Shown here: positions 38,887-48,992 of the stretch, piece after piece
How the letters are laid out: the number at the start of each line of letters is the position of its first letter
How positions within the stretch are numbered: position 1 is the first letter of the stretch
Source: Phytohabitans suffuscus
GTDB taxonomy: Bacteria; Actinomycetota; Actinomycetes; Mycobacteriales; Micromonosporaceae
DNA length: 64,000 nucleotides
Assembly (NCBI RefSeq): GCF_011764565.1
Contig: NZ_AP022871.1
Coordinates: 7,750,320 to 7,814,319, forward strand
Direction of reading: 5' to 3'
Translations under genes and position numbers: made by a program
The notes under the pieces: model-generated
Databases searched by the model: none
What the model saw: only the letters and a program-made list of their open reading frames with translations
Told to the model about the DNA's origin: nothing

Positions 38887-40056
38887 GCGCGCTACCCGAC
38901 CTCGTCCGGGACAGCCTGACCGACCTCGCCGGCACCGCCGCGGTACCCGACGGGATCGCCGACCGGGCGCTCGCCGCCGGTGCCGCGCGGCGCCGCCGCC
39001 GCACGGTGCTCGTGGCGGCCGCCGCGGTGGTCGCGGCCGCGACGGTGGTCACGCCCTACGCCGTCCTGCGCACCGACCAGCTGGCTCCGGGGCGGCGGGC
39101 GCCCGCAACGCCGTTTTCGCCCTGCACCGGGCGGTGGTGGCGGCCCGGCCTCGGAGCCCGATCCGGAGTGGGAGATCCTCGACCCGCGCACCGGCCGGTA
39201 CCGCGCCGTGGTGGCCGGCCGGGTCTCCGCGCCGAGCGCCGACCTGCGGTACGCGATCGTGACCACGCTCTTCACCGACCGGGACACGCGCCGGATCGGC
39301 CGGTACGACACGAGGACGGGCGAGGTCCGCTGGTACACCGCGCCGGCGCCGGCGGTCTCCACCCCGCAGATCTCTCCCGACGGGCGCCACGCGGCCTACT
39401 GGATGGACGGCGCCAAGGAACTGGAGGGGGTAGCCGTCGTCGACCTGGAGACCGGCCGGGTCAACAAGATCAAGGTCGAGAGGCGGCCGGTGGCGGCCGG
39501 TGGCGCGGGCGTGAGCTACGTCTCGTTCTACCCGCCGCGGGGGCACGCGTGGTGGCTCGACGACGACCGTCTCACGCTCCACGACACGGTCTACGACCTC
39601 GCCGGCGAACGGGTCGGCAGGCTGCCGCTGCCCGCCGACGCCGACCTGGTCGCGCTCCGCCCGGACGGTGCGGGCGGGCTCGTCCGGCCGCTCACCCCCG
39701 CCGGGGCCGGCGCCCTTCCGCCCGGTGGCACGGACGCCACCGTCACGTTCGCCATCACCGACGCGGCCGGTGCCGTGACCAGCCGGTTCACCCTCGACCG
39801 CCCCTCCTGCCCGAGCGCCGCGCCGGACTGCCCGAGCCCGGTGCCCAACTTCCTGGCCTGGCGGGGCGCGAACGGGATGCTGGTCTGGCCCGGGCCCGGC
39901 TCGTACGACGGCCCGGAGACGGCGATCGACACCGTCGACGTCCGGACCGGTGAACGGCGCACGATCCACCTGATCAGCGGCCCGCCGGTCGACGACCTGG
40001 TCACGATCCCGGCCGACCGCCTCGCCGGCGACGTGCGGCAGCGGATCGCCTTCTGA
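38883..40056 (+). CDS. Membrane-anchored beta-propeller-like protein (frameshifted)
   Basis: About 391 residues. A short cytoplasmic N terminus, one membrane helix (about residues 40-62) and a large extracytoplasmic part with TolB/WD-like blades (STPQISPDGRHAAYWMDG, WWLDDDRLTLHDTVYDL). This layout beside an ECF sigma gene suggests an anti-sigma or sensor role. Two one-base repairs, in the G-run 39089-39092 and near 39155, give a single frame through ALHRAVVAARP to SEPDPEWEILDP. Confidence 0.78.
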
Positions 40057-40075
40057 CCGCCGGGATCACCGCTGG

Positions 40076-40433
40076 AGCTCAGCCGGGGACGTGCTGGTCG
40101 CCGACAACGACCTCAACGGCAACACCGCCGGGCCGTACCTGCTGCTGGGCGAGCCGACCGCGCAGGCCCGCTTCGCCGGCAACAAGGGGGTCGAGCAGGT
40201 GGACGGCTGGCTCAGCGCCCGGCTGCCCGGCCCGGTCGGGGACCTGCGACGTGCGCCTGGAGACGGCGGGCTCCACCCAGCTGCCCGCGACGACCACGGT
40301 GGAGAGCACGCGGCTGTCCCGACCGTACACCGTGGACGGTCTGGCCGGCCCGGGGCGGCTGCGGGTACGCGTCTCCAACGCGGCGGCCGCGTCGGACCTG
40401 GAGGTGCAGTTCGCCTACCAGGTGGTGGCCTAG
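40076..40433 (+). pseudogene. 5'-truncated secreted protein remnant
   Basis: Two frames (VADNDLNGNTAGPYLLLGE... and DVRLETAGSTQLPATT... to FAYQVVA) look like the last 115 or so residues of an extracellular protein; the Asn/Gly-rich start resembles a right-handed beta-helix turn. No start codon with RBS is present and the expected upstream part is absent, being replaced by the propeller gene's end. A frame change near 40245 separates the two pieces. Most likely a gene fragment. Confidence 0.5.
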
Positions 40434-40672
40434 CGCCGCTGCTGTCGGGCGTACGCGGAGCGGACGGCCTTCACCGCCCAGCGCATGCGCCGGATCGCGA
40501 GGTCGGGGTGGTCGCCGAACTCGGCGGCCACCACGGTCGCGCAGCCGGTCACCCCGTGGCGGAGCAGCGCGTCCACGACCGCGGCGCGCACCTGGGCGGG
40601 ACTCGACGCCGTCGACTCCTGCAGCAGCGAAGCGAACAGCGCCTCCGCGCGTATCGCGATTGATGCTGTCAT
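40430..40672 (-). CDS. Conserved small actinobacterial protein
   Basis: An 80-residue protein starting MTASIAIRAEALFASLLQ and containing GVTGCATVVAAEFGDHPDLA and RRMRWAV. Short proteins of this pattern are frequent in actinomycete genomes, with no assigned function. The internal ATG at 40672 is chosen because the family begins at that point. It stands alone, convergent with the fragment to its left. Confidence 0.75.
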   Translation of the reverse strand: MTASIAIRAEALFASLLQESTASSPAQVRAAVVDALLRHGVTGCATVVAAEFGDHPDLAIRRMRWAVKAVRSAYARQQRR

Positions 40673-41324
40673 GCCCTTAACTACGGACCAGACGCCCGGC
40701 CGTTCACCGGGGGTGTGGCAGGCGTTCAGCATCACGAGTGCGAACGCGTCGCATTGGTCGCGCGCCATCCAAGATCTGAAGAGTTGGAAGCGGCCATCCC
40801 CGGCCGGCTGTCAAGCGAAAAGGCCGAGGAGTTGCTGATTTTTTCGATTCGGGAGCTACCCCGGAAGCCCAGGCCAGCGTCTCGCCCTACCGCCGCAGGT
40901 CGTTCTCCGAATACAACCCCTACCGGCGGCAGGGGTCCTTCGCCCGCGTCCGACGTCTCGGCGGGCGCACGGGCAGACCCGCCCGCCCGCGCTGCCGCGC
41001 CCGCCACCAGGAACGGGGTGGCGGGCGCGCGGGATGGCCAGGACGGCGGCGGCTATCGGACTGGCGGCGAGGGTGGCCACCGACCGGTCCCGAGGTGTCC
41101 CACTTTTGTCGCCTGTTGTTAATACTTCGCGTCGCTGTGGTGACGCGGGCGAACGCTGTCCCGAAGCGATGTGGACGGCGGTGACCGTGGCATTGCCCTC
41201 GTGTTATGGCGCCGTTTCGCACCCGGCCTGACCTGCGCGGGTGACCTATTCGAATCTTGACCGCCCCGGAATGGCGTGGCTACGTTGGTCGCATCGAAGC
41301 AATTCCGGCGGGAGGTGTCGGCGA
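40673..41324. other. Gene-free region upstream of IclR gene
   Basis: About 650 bases without a supported gene. The stretch 40800-40860 is locally A+T-rich (gctgattttttcgattcggg) and 41100-41170 is similar. Apart from the IclR promoter near 41257 I see no repeat, tRNA or hairpin that stands out. Confidence 0.5.
41257..41286 (+). promoter_or_regulatory. Candidate IclR promoter
   Basis: TTGACC (41257-41262) and TACGTT (41281-41286) with an 18-base spacer, 39 bases before the IclR start codon. A reasonable housekeeping-type promoter for the regulator gene. Confidence 0.45.
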
Positions 41325-42116
41325 ATGGATCCGGAAAAGCCCTTCGCCGGCCAGTCCGCCAAAGTGGTCGAGCAGGCGATCGAGGTGTTGTGCGTAATTG
41401 TCGGCTCGCCGGACGAACAGCTCGGAGTGCGTGAGATCGGCCGCCGGCTCGGTATAGGCCGGAGCACGACGCAACGCATTCTCGTGGCATTGCGAAACAG
41501 CGAGATGGTCACCGTCGACGAGAGTAGCGGGACCTACGCGCCGGGGCGGCGGGTCGCCGAGCTCTCCGCGCCGTTGCCGCACCGGGGAAACCTCGTCACG
41601 GTCGCCCGCCGGCACCTGGAGTGGCTGTGGCGGTTGACCGGGGAGACGGTCTCGCTGTCGGTGCAGGCACATGGCATGCGGGTCACGCTGGACAAGGTGG
41701 ACAGCACCCACGAGCTGCGGCTCTCGGCAGACATCGGGGTCGGCTCGCCGCTCTACGCGGGTGCCGCCGGACGGGCGCTGCTGGCGTTCATGCCGGAGGA
41801 GGAACGCCGGGCCTACCTGGCATCGGTGCTGCTCACCCGGTTGACGCCGGCCACGGTCGGAGACGTGGAGACACTGGCGCGGTCGCTGCTGGAGGTGCGG
41901 CGGGCGGGCTACGCGATCTCGTACGGGGAGCGGGTGGCCGGCGGTGTCGCGGTGGCCGCACCGGTGATCCGGGACGGGTACGCCGTCGCGTCGGTGAGCG
42001 TCTTCGCCCCCGCGCAGCGGCTGGAGCCGGCCACCGCGGCCGACATGGCGCTGGACGTCATCCGGGCCGCCGCGCTCATCGAGGGCGACCTTTTCATGAG
42101 ACAACCGGCGGCCTGA
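41325..42116 (+). CDS. IclR-family transcriptional regulator
   Basis: A 263-residue IclR protein: winged helix at about 10-70 (VREIGRRLGIGRSTTQRIL) and C-terminal effector domain (SPLYAGAAGRALLAFMPEEE, RAGYAISYGERVAGGVAVAAPV). RBS ggaggtg lies nine bases before the ATG. IclR proteins usually control the adjacent catabolic genes, here a hydrolase, an MmgE/PrpD enzyme and a Liv-type importer read in the same direction. Confidence 0.92.
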   Translation: MDPEKPFAGQSAKVVEQAIEVLCVIVGSPDEQLGVREIGRRLGIGRSTTQRILVALRNSEMVTVDESSGTYAPGRRVAELSAPLPHRGNLVTVARRHLEWLWRLTGETVSLSVQAHGMRVTLDKVDSTHELRLSADIGVGSPLYAGAAGRALLAFMPEEERRAYLASVLLTRLTPATVGDVETLARSLLEVRRAGYAISYGERVAGGVAVAAPVIRDGYAVASVSVFAPAQRLEPATAADMALDVIRAAALIEGDLFMRQPAA

Positions 42117-42184
42117 ATAGTTTCCATGCATTCCCGCGTAAGAGCGGGCGATGCGTCGTGCCCGAATTCCAGAAAGGACCGAAC

Positions 42185-43033
42185 ATGATAAAGACGTCGA
42201 GTGGCCGGGATATCTTCGTCCTCGACTGCCATGCCCACGTCGGCCAGAACTCGCTCATGCGGCGCTTCACCGGAGGCAAGCGGGAGAAGCATTTCGCGGA
42301 CGAGGCGGTGACCAACAGCGGCGCCCTGGGAATCGACACGATGATCGCGTTCCCGGTGTCGAATCCGCACACCGACTACGCGGTCGACAACGAGCGGGTG
42401 CTCAAGTGGGCGGAGGAGTTCCCGAAGCAGGTGATCCCGTTCATCCGGCTGCAGCCGCACTTCGAGGAGAAGGCGGTCGCGGACGTGCACCGGTACGCGG
42501 CCGGCGGCGCCCGTGGGATCAAGCTGCACCCACGGCTGGACGGCGGGTACGTCGCCAACGACGACATCCTGGTCCGGCCGATCGTCGAGGCGGCGATCGA
42601 GCACGACATGGTGATGCTCTTCCACACCGGCGAGACCTGGAACGCCTCGGCGGGGCTGCTCGGCGACCTGGCCACCAGGTATCCGGAGGGCAGGTTCATC
42701 TGCGGGCACATGGGGATGCTCGACACGTACCACGACGCGCTCGCCTACGCGAAGCGGCTGGACAACTTCTGGCTGGACACCACCGACTTCTGGCCGCCGA
42801 CGCTGATCACGAAAGCGGTGCGGGAGGTCGGCGCCGAGAAGGTGGTGTTCGGCACGGACACCCCGTACATCCCGGCGCACGCCGAGCTGACCAAGGTGGT
42901 CACCGCGTGCGACCTGACCGACGACGAGCTGGCGCTGGTGCTCGGCGGCAACCTGGCGAAGGTGTTCGGGGTGGACGTGTCCGCGGCCGAGACCTCCGCC
43001 GCCGTACCCGCTCCGGTCTCCGTCGCGGCCTGA
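42185..43033 (+). CDS. Amidohydrolase (amidohydrolase-2 family)
   Basis: A 282-residue TIM-barrel hydrolase or decarboxylase. Metal ligands: DCHAHVG near residue 15, FHTGETW, ICGHMGM and the Asp in VFGTDTPYIP. Related to 2-pyrone-4,6-dicarboxylate hydrolase and ACMSD/resorcylate decarboxylases, which act on carboxylated rings. RBS gaaagga before the ATG. Second gene of the IclR locus. Confidence 0.88.
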   Translation: MIKTSSGRDIFVLDCHAHVGQNSLMRRFTGGKREKHFADEAVTNSGALGIDTMIAFPVSNPHTDYAVDNERVLKWAEEFPKQVIPFIRLQPHFEEKAVADVHRYAAGGARGIKLHPRLDGGYVANDDILVRPIVEAAIEHDMVMLFHTGETWNASAGLLGDLATRYPEGRFICGHMGMLDTYHDALAYAKRLDNFWLDTTDFWPPTLITKAVREVGAEKVVFGTDTPYIPAHAELTKVVTACDLTDDELALVLGGNLAKVFGVDVSAAETSAAVPAPVSVAA

Positions 43034-43043
43034 GAGGCGCGGC

Positions 43044-44387
43044 ATGAGTGCCCTGGACCGGCTGTCCGCCTTCGTCGCCGGGCTGTCCCCGGACGCCCTG
43101 CCGGAGGCGGCGCGCGGCGCGGCGAGCCGCAGCCTGCTGGACACGCTGGTCAACATGGCCGCCGGCGCTGACTTCGGGATCGGCGGGGACGGGGCGGCGG
43201 GGGCGTCCGGGTGGAGCGCGGTGCCGGGCTCGGGCCCCGGGCGGACGCGTTCCGGCTGGCCGTGCTGGCGCAGGTGCTGGACCTGTCGGACGGCTGGCGG
43301 TTCGGCGGCAACCACCCGTCCTCGCCGGTCGTCGCCGCCTGCATGGCCCTGGCAATGCGGGACACAGTGCGGGACACGGGTCTGGATCCGGTGCGGGTGC
43401 GGGTGGCGATGGTCGCCGGGTACGAGGTCGGCGCGCGGCTGTCCGCTGCCACCCATCCGGAGCAGACGCTGGGCGGGCTGCACCCGACCGGGACGACGGG
43501 GGCGGTGGCCGCCGCGGCGGCGAGCGCGTCGCTGCTGCGGCTGGACCCGGCGGCGACCGGCACCGCCCTCGCGCTGGCCGCCGCGTACGCGCCGCTGAGC
43601 CTCATCGGCGGGGTGCTGACCGGGGCCACGGCCAAGGCGCTGGACGCCGGGTACGCGGCCCGGACCGGGCTGGAGGCGGCGCTGCTGGCCAGGGCGGGTG
43701 TGAGCGGATGGTCGGGCGCGCTGGAGGACCCGCACGGGTTCGTGGCCGCGGTGACCGGCGGGCGGCGCGGCGGGCTGCCGGTCGACGACCTCGGCGACCG
43801 GTACACGATCGCGGAGGTCTACCTCAAGCCGTACCCGGCCTGCCGGCACACCCACTCGGCGATCGAGGCGGCGCTGGCCGTCCGCGCCGAGGACAGTGGA
43901 CTGTCCGATGTAGAGCAGATCGCCGCGGTCGACGTGGCGAGCTACGACGTGGCGACCCGGGTGGTCGGCGGCCGGACCGGCGTGCGCAGCAGCTACGTCG
44001 CCTGCCAGCTGAGCCTGCCGTACGTGGTGGCCGCGGCGCTGCACGACGGCGGCTACGGTCCGGCACAGCTGCGGCCGGCCGCGATCGCGCGCCCGGCGGT
44101 GCAGGCGCTGGCCGGGCGGGTACGGCTGCGCACCGACGACGGGCTGGACACCCGGTACCCGGCCGGCAACCCGGCCACGCTGGTGCTGACCCGCCGGGAC
44201 GGGACCCGGGTCAGCCGGCACGTGGAGGTCGCGCCCGGCGATCCGCGCCGCCCCTGGCGGTGGACCGGATCCTGGCCAAGGCCCCGGCGACGGCCGCGGG
44301 GAGGCGGTGCGCGCCGGCGCGGACGAGGTGCTCGGCGCCCGTGACCGCACCGTCCTGCCCGCCGTCGCGGGCCTTCTGAGTTTTTGA
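43044..44387 (+). CDS. MmgE/PrpD-family enzyme (three frameshifts)
   Basis: About 448 residues, the normal length for 2-methylcitrate dehydratase-like proteins. Markers: GAASRSLLDTLVNM at the start, HPTGTTGAVAAAAASASLL, VYLKPYPACRHTHSAIEAAL. The family includes 2-methylcitrate dehydratase, cis-aconitate decarboxylase and iminodisuccinate epimerase. Three one-base additions, at 43209-43211, 44251-44254 and 44298-44301, restore a frame ending in RDRTVLPAVAGLLSF. In this locus it may isomerise or dehydrate a product of the upstream hydrolase. Confidence 0.85.
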
Positions 44388-44416
44388 GTTCTGCACCAGT
44401 CGATCGGAGAGAACAC

Positions 44417-45664
44417 ATGTCAGTCAGATATCGGCGGCGTGCGGTGCCGCTCGCGATAGGCCTCGTCACGGTGCTCGCGCTGGCAGCGTGCGGCGGCGAG
44501 GCGGGCGACAGCTCGGACGCTTCCCCGGACGAGATCGAGATCGGCAGCATCGGCCCGTTCACCGGCCCGAACGCCGCGCTCGGCGAGCAGTGGCGCAACG
44601 GCGTGACGCTCGCGGTGGAGGAGATCAACGCGGCCGGCGGCATCAAGTCGCTGGGCGGGGCGAAGCTCAAGGTGCTCGAGGGCGACCACACCGGCAAGCC
44701 GGAGGTGGGCGCGTCACAGACCGAGCGGGTTGTGCAGGACGGTGCGGTGGCGGTGCTCGGCGCGCTGGAGAGCGGCGTGACGCTGGTGTCCAGCCAGGTG
44801 ACCGAGCGGCAGGGCGTGCCGTACATCGTGCCGCTCTCCTCGTCGACCGAGGTCACCAGCCGGGGCTTCAAGCGGCTGTTCCGGATCATCGAGGGGAGTG
44901 ACGCCGGCGCCCGTACGGCCGCCTCGCAGCTCAAGGAGCTGACCGCGGAGCACGGGCTGAGCGCGCAGCGGATCGCCGTCATCCACGAGGACTCCACGTT
45001 CGGCACGTCGATCGGCACCAACACCGAGAAGGCGCTCAAGGAGCAGGGTCTGAACGTGGTGACCCGGATGCCGTACAACGCCGAGTCGGCGGACCTGACC
45101 CCGGAGGTCAGCAAGCTCAAGGCGATGAACCCGGACATCCTGGTGATGAGCTCGTACTACAACGACGCGGCGCTGATCCTGCGGGCGATGCAGCAGCTCG
45201 ACTTCAACGTCAACGCCATCTTCGGGGTGCGGGTGGGGCCGTTCACCGACCCGAAGTTCCACCAGCAGATGGGCGCGGTCAGCGACTACGTGTTCAACAG
45301 CGACGTGGGCATGGACGAGGTCAGCGAGCGCGGCAAGGCGATCTCCGCCACGTACCAGAAACGCTTCGACCGGCCCCTCGCCGTGCTGGCGCTCTACCCG
45401 TACGTGAGCGTCTACGTCCTCGCCGACGCGCTGGAGCGGGCCGGGTCGACGGACAAGGAGAAGCTGACCGAGGCGCTGCGCGCCACGAGCATCACGGACA
45501 TGCCGCTGGCGGCGGGTGCGATCAAGTTCGACGACGCCGGCAACAACACCGGCGGGCTCAGCGTGCTGTCCCAGGCGGTGGGCGGCAAGCTGTCGGTGGT
45601 CTTCCCGGCCGAGTACGCGGTGGCCGAGCCGACGCTGCCCGTGCCGGCCTGGAAGCAGCGCTGA
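44417..45664 (+). CDS. Liv-type ABC solute-binding lipoprotein
   Basis: A 415-residue periplasmic-binding-protein type I lipoprotein (lipobox LAAC, Cys-25). IEIGSIGPFTGPNAALGEQW opens the mature lobe and the chain follows the LivK/UrtA/HbaE pattern. In IclR-controlled loci such proteins often bind aromatic or dicarboxylic acids instead of amino acids. First gene of the importer module. Confidence 0.9.
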   Translation: MSVRYRRRAVPLAIGLVTVLALAACGGEAGDSSDASPDEIEIGSIGPFTGPNAALGEQWRNGVTLAVEEINAAGGIKSLGGAKLKVLEGDHTGKPEVGASQTERVVQDGAVAVLGALESGVTLVSSQVTERQGVPYIVPLSSSTEVTSRGFKRLFRIIEGSDAGARTAASQLKELTAEHGLSAQRIAVIHEDSTFGTSIGTNTEKALKEQGLNVVTRMPYNAESADLTPEVSKLKAMNPDILVMSSYYNDAALILRAMQQLDFNVNAIFGVRVGPFTDPKFHQQMGAVSDYVFNSDVGMDEVSERGKAISATYQKRFDRPLAVLALYPYVSVYVLADALERAGSTDKEKLTEALRATSITDMPLAAGAIKFDDAGNNTGGLSVLSQAVGGKLSVVFPAEYAVAEPTLPVPAWKQR

Positions 45665-45681
45665 CGGGCGGGGGACGGCGG

Positions 45682-46548
45682 ATGTTGTACGCGCAGAGCA
45701 TCGTCAGTGGGCTGCTGATCGGTGGGGTGTACGGGCTGATCGCGGTGGGACTGTCCACAGTGTTCGGTGTCATGAAGATCATCAATTTCGCGCACGGAAC
45801 GATCATGATGGTCGGGATGTTCGTGGTCTACTACGCTTGGCGGGCGCTGGGCGTGACCCCGTACGTGTCGCTGCTCTTCGTCGTCCCCCTGCTCTTCCTG
45901 TTCGGCGTCGCCGTGCAGCTCGTGCTGGTCGAGCGGGTCATCGACGCCCCGCCCGACCAGCAGCTGATCCTCACCATGGGGCTCTCGCTCTTCCTGCTCG
46001 GCGGGGCGCAGCTGTTGTGGGGCGCGGACTTCCGCACCGTCGACGTGCCGTACGGCAACGCGGCGTTCGACCTCGCCGGAGTGTCGGTGAGCGTGCCGCG
46101 CCTCGTCGCGTTCGTCGCCGCGGGCGCGCTGGCCGGCGGGCTGTTCTGGCTGCTGCGCCGCACCGACCTCGGCCGCTCGATCCGGGCCGTGGCCGAGCAG
46201 CCCGACGCGGCCGCGGCGGTCGGCATCAACCTGCCGTGGACCCGGGCCCTCACGTTCGGCATCGCGACCGGCTGCGTCGGCGTGGCCGGGACGCTGCTGA
46301 CCCCGTTCTACTACGTCACCCCGCAGGTCGGTGAGCCGTTCACGCTCATCGCGTTCGTGGTGGTGGCGCTCGGCGGCCTCGGCAACCCGGCCGGCGCGTT
46401 CGTCGGCGGGCTGCTGGTCGGCGCGATCGAGGGGCTGGGCGGCGCGCTGCTGCCCGGCTCCACCAAGCAACTGCTCATCTTCATCGTGTTCCTGCTGGTG
46501 CTCGTGGTCCGGCCGCAGGGGCTGTTCGGACGGAGGGTCGCGCTGTGA
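45682..46548 (+). CDS. livH: Liv-type ABC permease LivH
   Basis: A 288-residue membrane protein with about eight hydrophobic segments. Typical LivH features are LIGGVYGLIAVGLSTVFGVM and INFAHGTIMMVG at the N terminus and VALGGLGNPAGAFVGGLLVG near the C terminus. Forms the channel with LivM encoded next, whose GTG overlaps its stop. Confidence 0.92.
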   Translation: MLYAQSIVSGLLIGGVYGLIAVGLSTVFGVMKIINFAHGTIMMVGMFVVYYAWRALGVTPYVSLLFVVPLLFLFGVAVQLVLVERVIDAPPDQQLILTMGLSLFLLGGAQLLWGADFRTVDVPYGNAAFDLAGVSVSVPRLVAFVAAGALAGGLFWLLRRTDLGRSIRAVAEQPDAAAAVGINLPWTRALTFGIATGCVGVAGTLLTPFYYVTPQVGEPFTLIAFVVVALGGLGNPAGAFVGGLLVGAIEGLGGALLPGSTKQLLIFIVFLLVLVVRPQGLFGRRVAL

Positions 46549-47573
46549 TCGCCAACTCCTGGAGCCGCCACGGGCCGAGGGTCGCCGCGCTGCTGGTCGG
46601 CGCGGCCGCCCTGACCATCCTCGTCACCGCGCCCGGCATGGGCGGCTACCTGATGACGGTGGTCATCACCGCCGTGCTCTTCGCGTACCTGGCGCAGTGC
46701 TGGAACATCGTCGGCGGGTACGCGGGCCGGTTCTCCTTCGGGCACGCCGCCTTCTTCGGCGTCGGCGCGTACACCACCGGGGTGCTCGGGCAGCACGGCG
46801 TCAACCCGTGGCTGGGGCTGCTGGTCGGCGCGGCGTTCGCGGCCCTGCTCGGCGCCGCGCTGGCGGTGGTCTCGTTCCGGTTCGGGGTGCGCGGGCCGTA
46901 CTTCGCGCTCAGCACGCTGGCGCTGGCCGAGACGCTGCGGGTGGTCTTCACCAACTGGGAGTTCGTCGGCGCGGCCCGGGGCGTGATGGTGGACTTCTCG
47001 CCCGGATCGAGCCTGGCCGCGTTCCAGTTCGACAGCCGCCTGCCGTACCTGTACCTGATCCTCGGCCTGGCCGCCGCGGTGACCGCGCTGGTCGCGGCCC
47101 TGGACCGGCACCGCGTCGGCCTGTACCTGCGGGCGCTGCGCGAGGACGAGACGGTAGCCGCCAGCCTCGGCGTGGACTGCCAGCGGTACGCCACCTACGC
47201 GTCGGCCCTCTCGGCGGCGCTGACCGCGGTCGGCGGCGCCTTCTACACCCAGTGGCTGCTGTTCATCGAGGCACCGACCGTGTACGGCGTGGAGATCTCG
47301 GTGGCGATGGTGATCCCCGTACTGCTCGGCGGCGTCGGCACGGTGTGGGGCCCGCTGCTCGGCTCGCTCGCCCTCGCCCCGATCCAGGAGGGCGCACGGG
47401 CGCTGTTCCGCGACCGGCCCGGCGCCGACCTCGTCGTGTACGGCATCGTCATCGCCGTCGTGATCATCTACCTGCCCCGGGGAATCATGGGCCTGTTCAC
47501 GCCACGCCCCAAGGTCGACCAGCCACCGGTGGCGCCGGTGACACCGCCCGTACCGGTGGGGGCGGCCCGATGA
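46545..47573 (+). CDS. livM: Liv-type ABC permease LivM
   Basis: A 342-residue membrane permease: QCWNIVGGYAGRFSFGHAAF and a late EAA-like segment near LLGGVGTVWGPLLGS. GTG start overlapping livH by four bases and stop overlapping the LivG start, so the importer genes are tightly coupled. Confidence 0.92.
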   Translation: MIANSWSRHGPRVAALLVGAAALTILVTAPGMGGYLMTVVITAVLFAYLAQCWNIVGGYAGRFSFGHAAFFGVGAYTTGVLGQHGVNPWLGLLVGAAFAALLGAALAVVSFRFGVRGPYFALSTLALAETLRVVFTNWEFVGAARGVMVDFSPGSSLAAFQFDSRLPYLYLILGLAAAVTALVAALDRHRVGLYLRALREDETVAASLGVDCQRYATYASALSAALTAVGGAFYTQWLLFIEAPTVYGVEISVAMVIPVLLGGVGTVWGPLLGSLALAPIQEGARALFRDRPGADLVVYGIVIAVVIIYLPRGIMGLFTPRPKVDQPPVAPVTPPVPVGAAR

Positions 47574-48301
47574 GCGCGGCGGTCATGCGGGTGGACGCGG
47601 TCCGCAAGAGGTTCGGCGGGCTGGTCGCCGTCAACGACGTGTCGTTCACCCTCGGCGCGGGGGAGGTGCTCGGCGTCGTCGGCCCGAACGGTGCCGGCAA
47701 GTCCACCCTCTTCGACCTGGTCTCCGGGGTACGGCGGCCGGATGCCGGGACCGTCCACGTGGGAGAGCGCGACATCTCCGGGCTGCCGGCGCACCGCGTC
47801 GCCCGGGTCGGGCTGGCCCGCACCTTCCAGAAGCTGCGGCCGCTGGCCGGGCTGAGCGTCACCGACAACGTGATGGTCGGCGCGTACTGCCAGACCCGGC
47901 GCAAGGCGCGGGCCCGGTCGATCGCCGCCGAGTGCGTCGAGGCGGTCGGCCTGACCCACAAGGCGAACGAGGACGCCGACCGGCTCTCCACCGGGCAGCG
48001 CAAGCGCCTGGAGGTTGCCCGGGCCCTGGCCACCGGGCCGAGGATCCTGCTGCTCGACGAGATCACCGCCGGGGTCGACCCGTCCGGGGTACCACTGCTC
48101 ATCGAGCTGATCCACAAGCTGGCGCGGATGGACCTGTCCATTGTGGTCATCGAGCACCGGATGCGGGTAATCCTCGACGTCAGCCACCGGCTCCTCGCCA
48201 TGCACCTGGGCACCGTCATCGCCGAGGGCGACCCGGCGACCGTGATGCGCGACCCGACCGTCATCGAGCGCTACCTGGGAAGGTCCTATGTTGACAGTTG
48301 A
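47570..48301 (+). CDS. livG: Liv-type ABC ATPase LivG
   Basis: A 243-residue ATPase: Walker A GPNGAGKSTLFD, signature RLSTGQRKRLEVARAL (Thr in place of the usual second Gly region), Walker B ILLLDEITAGVD, and the C-terminal region typical of LivG. Pairs with LivF encoded next, overlapping by 14 bases. Confidence 0.92.
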   Translation: MSAAVMRVDAVRKRFGGLVAVNDVSFTLGAGEVLGVVGPNGAGKSTLFDLVSGVRRPDAGTVHVGERDISGLPAHRVARVGLARTFQKLRPLAGLSVTDNVMVGAYCQTRRKARARSIAAECVEAVGLTHKANEDADRLSTGQRKRLEVARALATGPRILLLDEITAGVDPSGVPLLIELIHKLARMDLSIVVIEHRMRVILDVSHRLLAMHLGTVIAEGDPATVMRDPTVIERYLGRSYVDS

Positions 48302-48992
48302 GCGGCTGCGCGCCGGGTACGGCCGCACCGGGATCCTCTGGGACGTCGACCTGACCGTCGCCCGGGGCGAGGCGGTGGCGCTGATCGGTCCGAACGGCGC
48401 CGGCAAGAGCACCGTCCTCAAGGCGATCTGCGGCCTGCTGCGCCCCACCGCGGGCAGCGTGGTCTTCGAGGGCACGCCGATCCACGGCCGGTCCGCCAAC
48501 CGGATCGTCGGCCTCGGGCTGGCGTACGTGCCGGAGCGGATGAAGCTGTTTCCGGACATGACGGTCGAGGAGAACCTGCTGCTCGGCGGCTGGTCCAAGC
48601 GGGCCCGGGCGCGGCGGCGGGAGAACCTCGCGTCCGTCTACGACCTGCTGCCGAGGCTGGTCCCGCTGGCCCGCCGCCCGGCGCACGTGCTCAGCGGCGG
48701 TGAGCAGCAGGCGGTCGCGCTCGGCCGGGGGCTGATGTCCGAGCCTGACCTGCTGCTCAGCGACGAGCCGCTGCTCGGCCTCGACCCGTCCGCGGTGGAG
48801 AACATCAAGGAGATCTTCACCCGGATCCGCGCGCGCGGCGTCACCCTGCTGTTCATCGAGCAGAACGTCGAGCACGCGCTGGACATGGCCGACCGCCTGT
48901 ATGTGCTGGAGAGCGGCGCGGTGGCTGCGGGTGGGCCGGTCGAGCGGATGCGCCACCACCCGCTGATGAGGGAAGTCTATCTAGGAGCGTAG
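48288..48992 (+). CDS. livF: Liv-type ABC ATPase LivF
   Basis: A 234-residue ATPase: Walker A GPNGAGKSTVLK, signature VLSGGEQQAVALGRGL and Walker B LLLSDEPLLGLD; FIEQNVEHAL is the LivF-type ending. Completes the SBP-H-M-G-F importer set. The stop is directly followed by the start of an MFS gene. Confidence 0.92.
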   Translation: MLTVERLRAGYGRTGILWDVDLTVARGEAVALIGPNGAGKSTVLKAICGLLRPTAGSVVFEGTPIHGRSANRIVGLGLAYVPERMKLFPDMTVEENLLLGGWSKRARARRRENLASVYDLLPRLVPLARRPAHVLSGGEQQAVALGRGLMSEPDLLLSDEPLLGLDPSAVENIKEIFTRIRARGVTLLFIEQNVEHALDMADRLYVLESGAVAAGGPVERMRHHPLMREVYLGA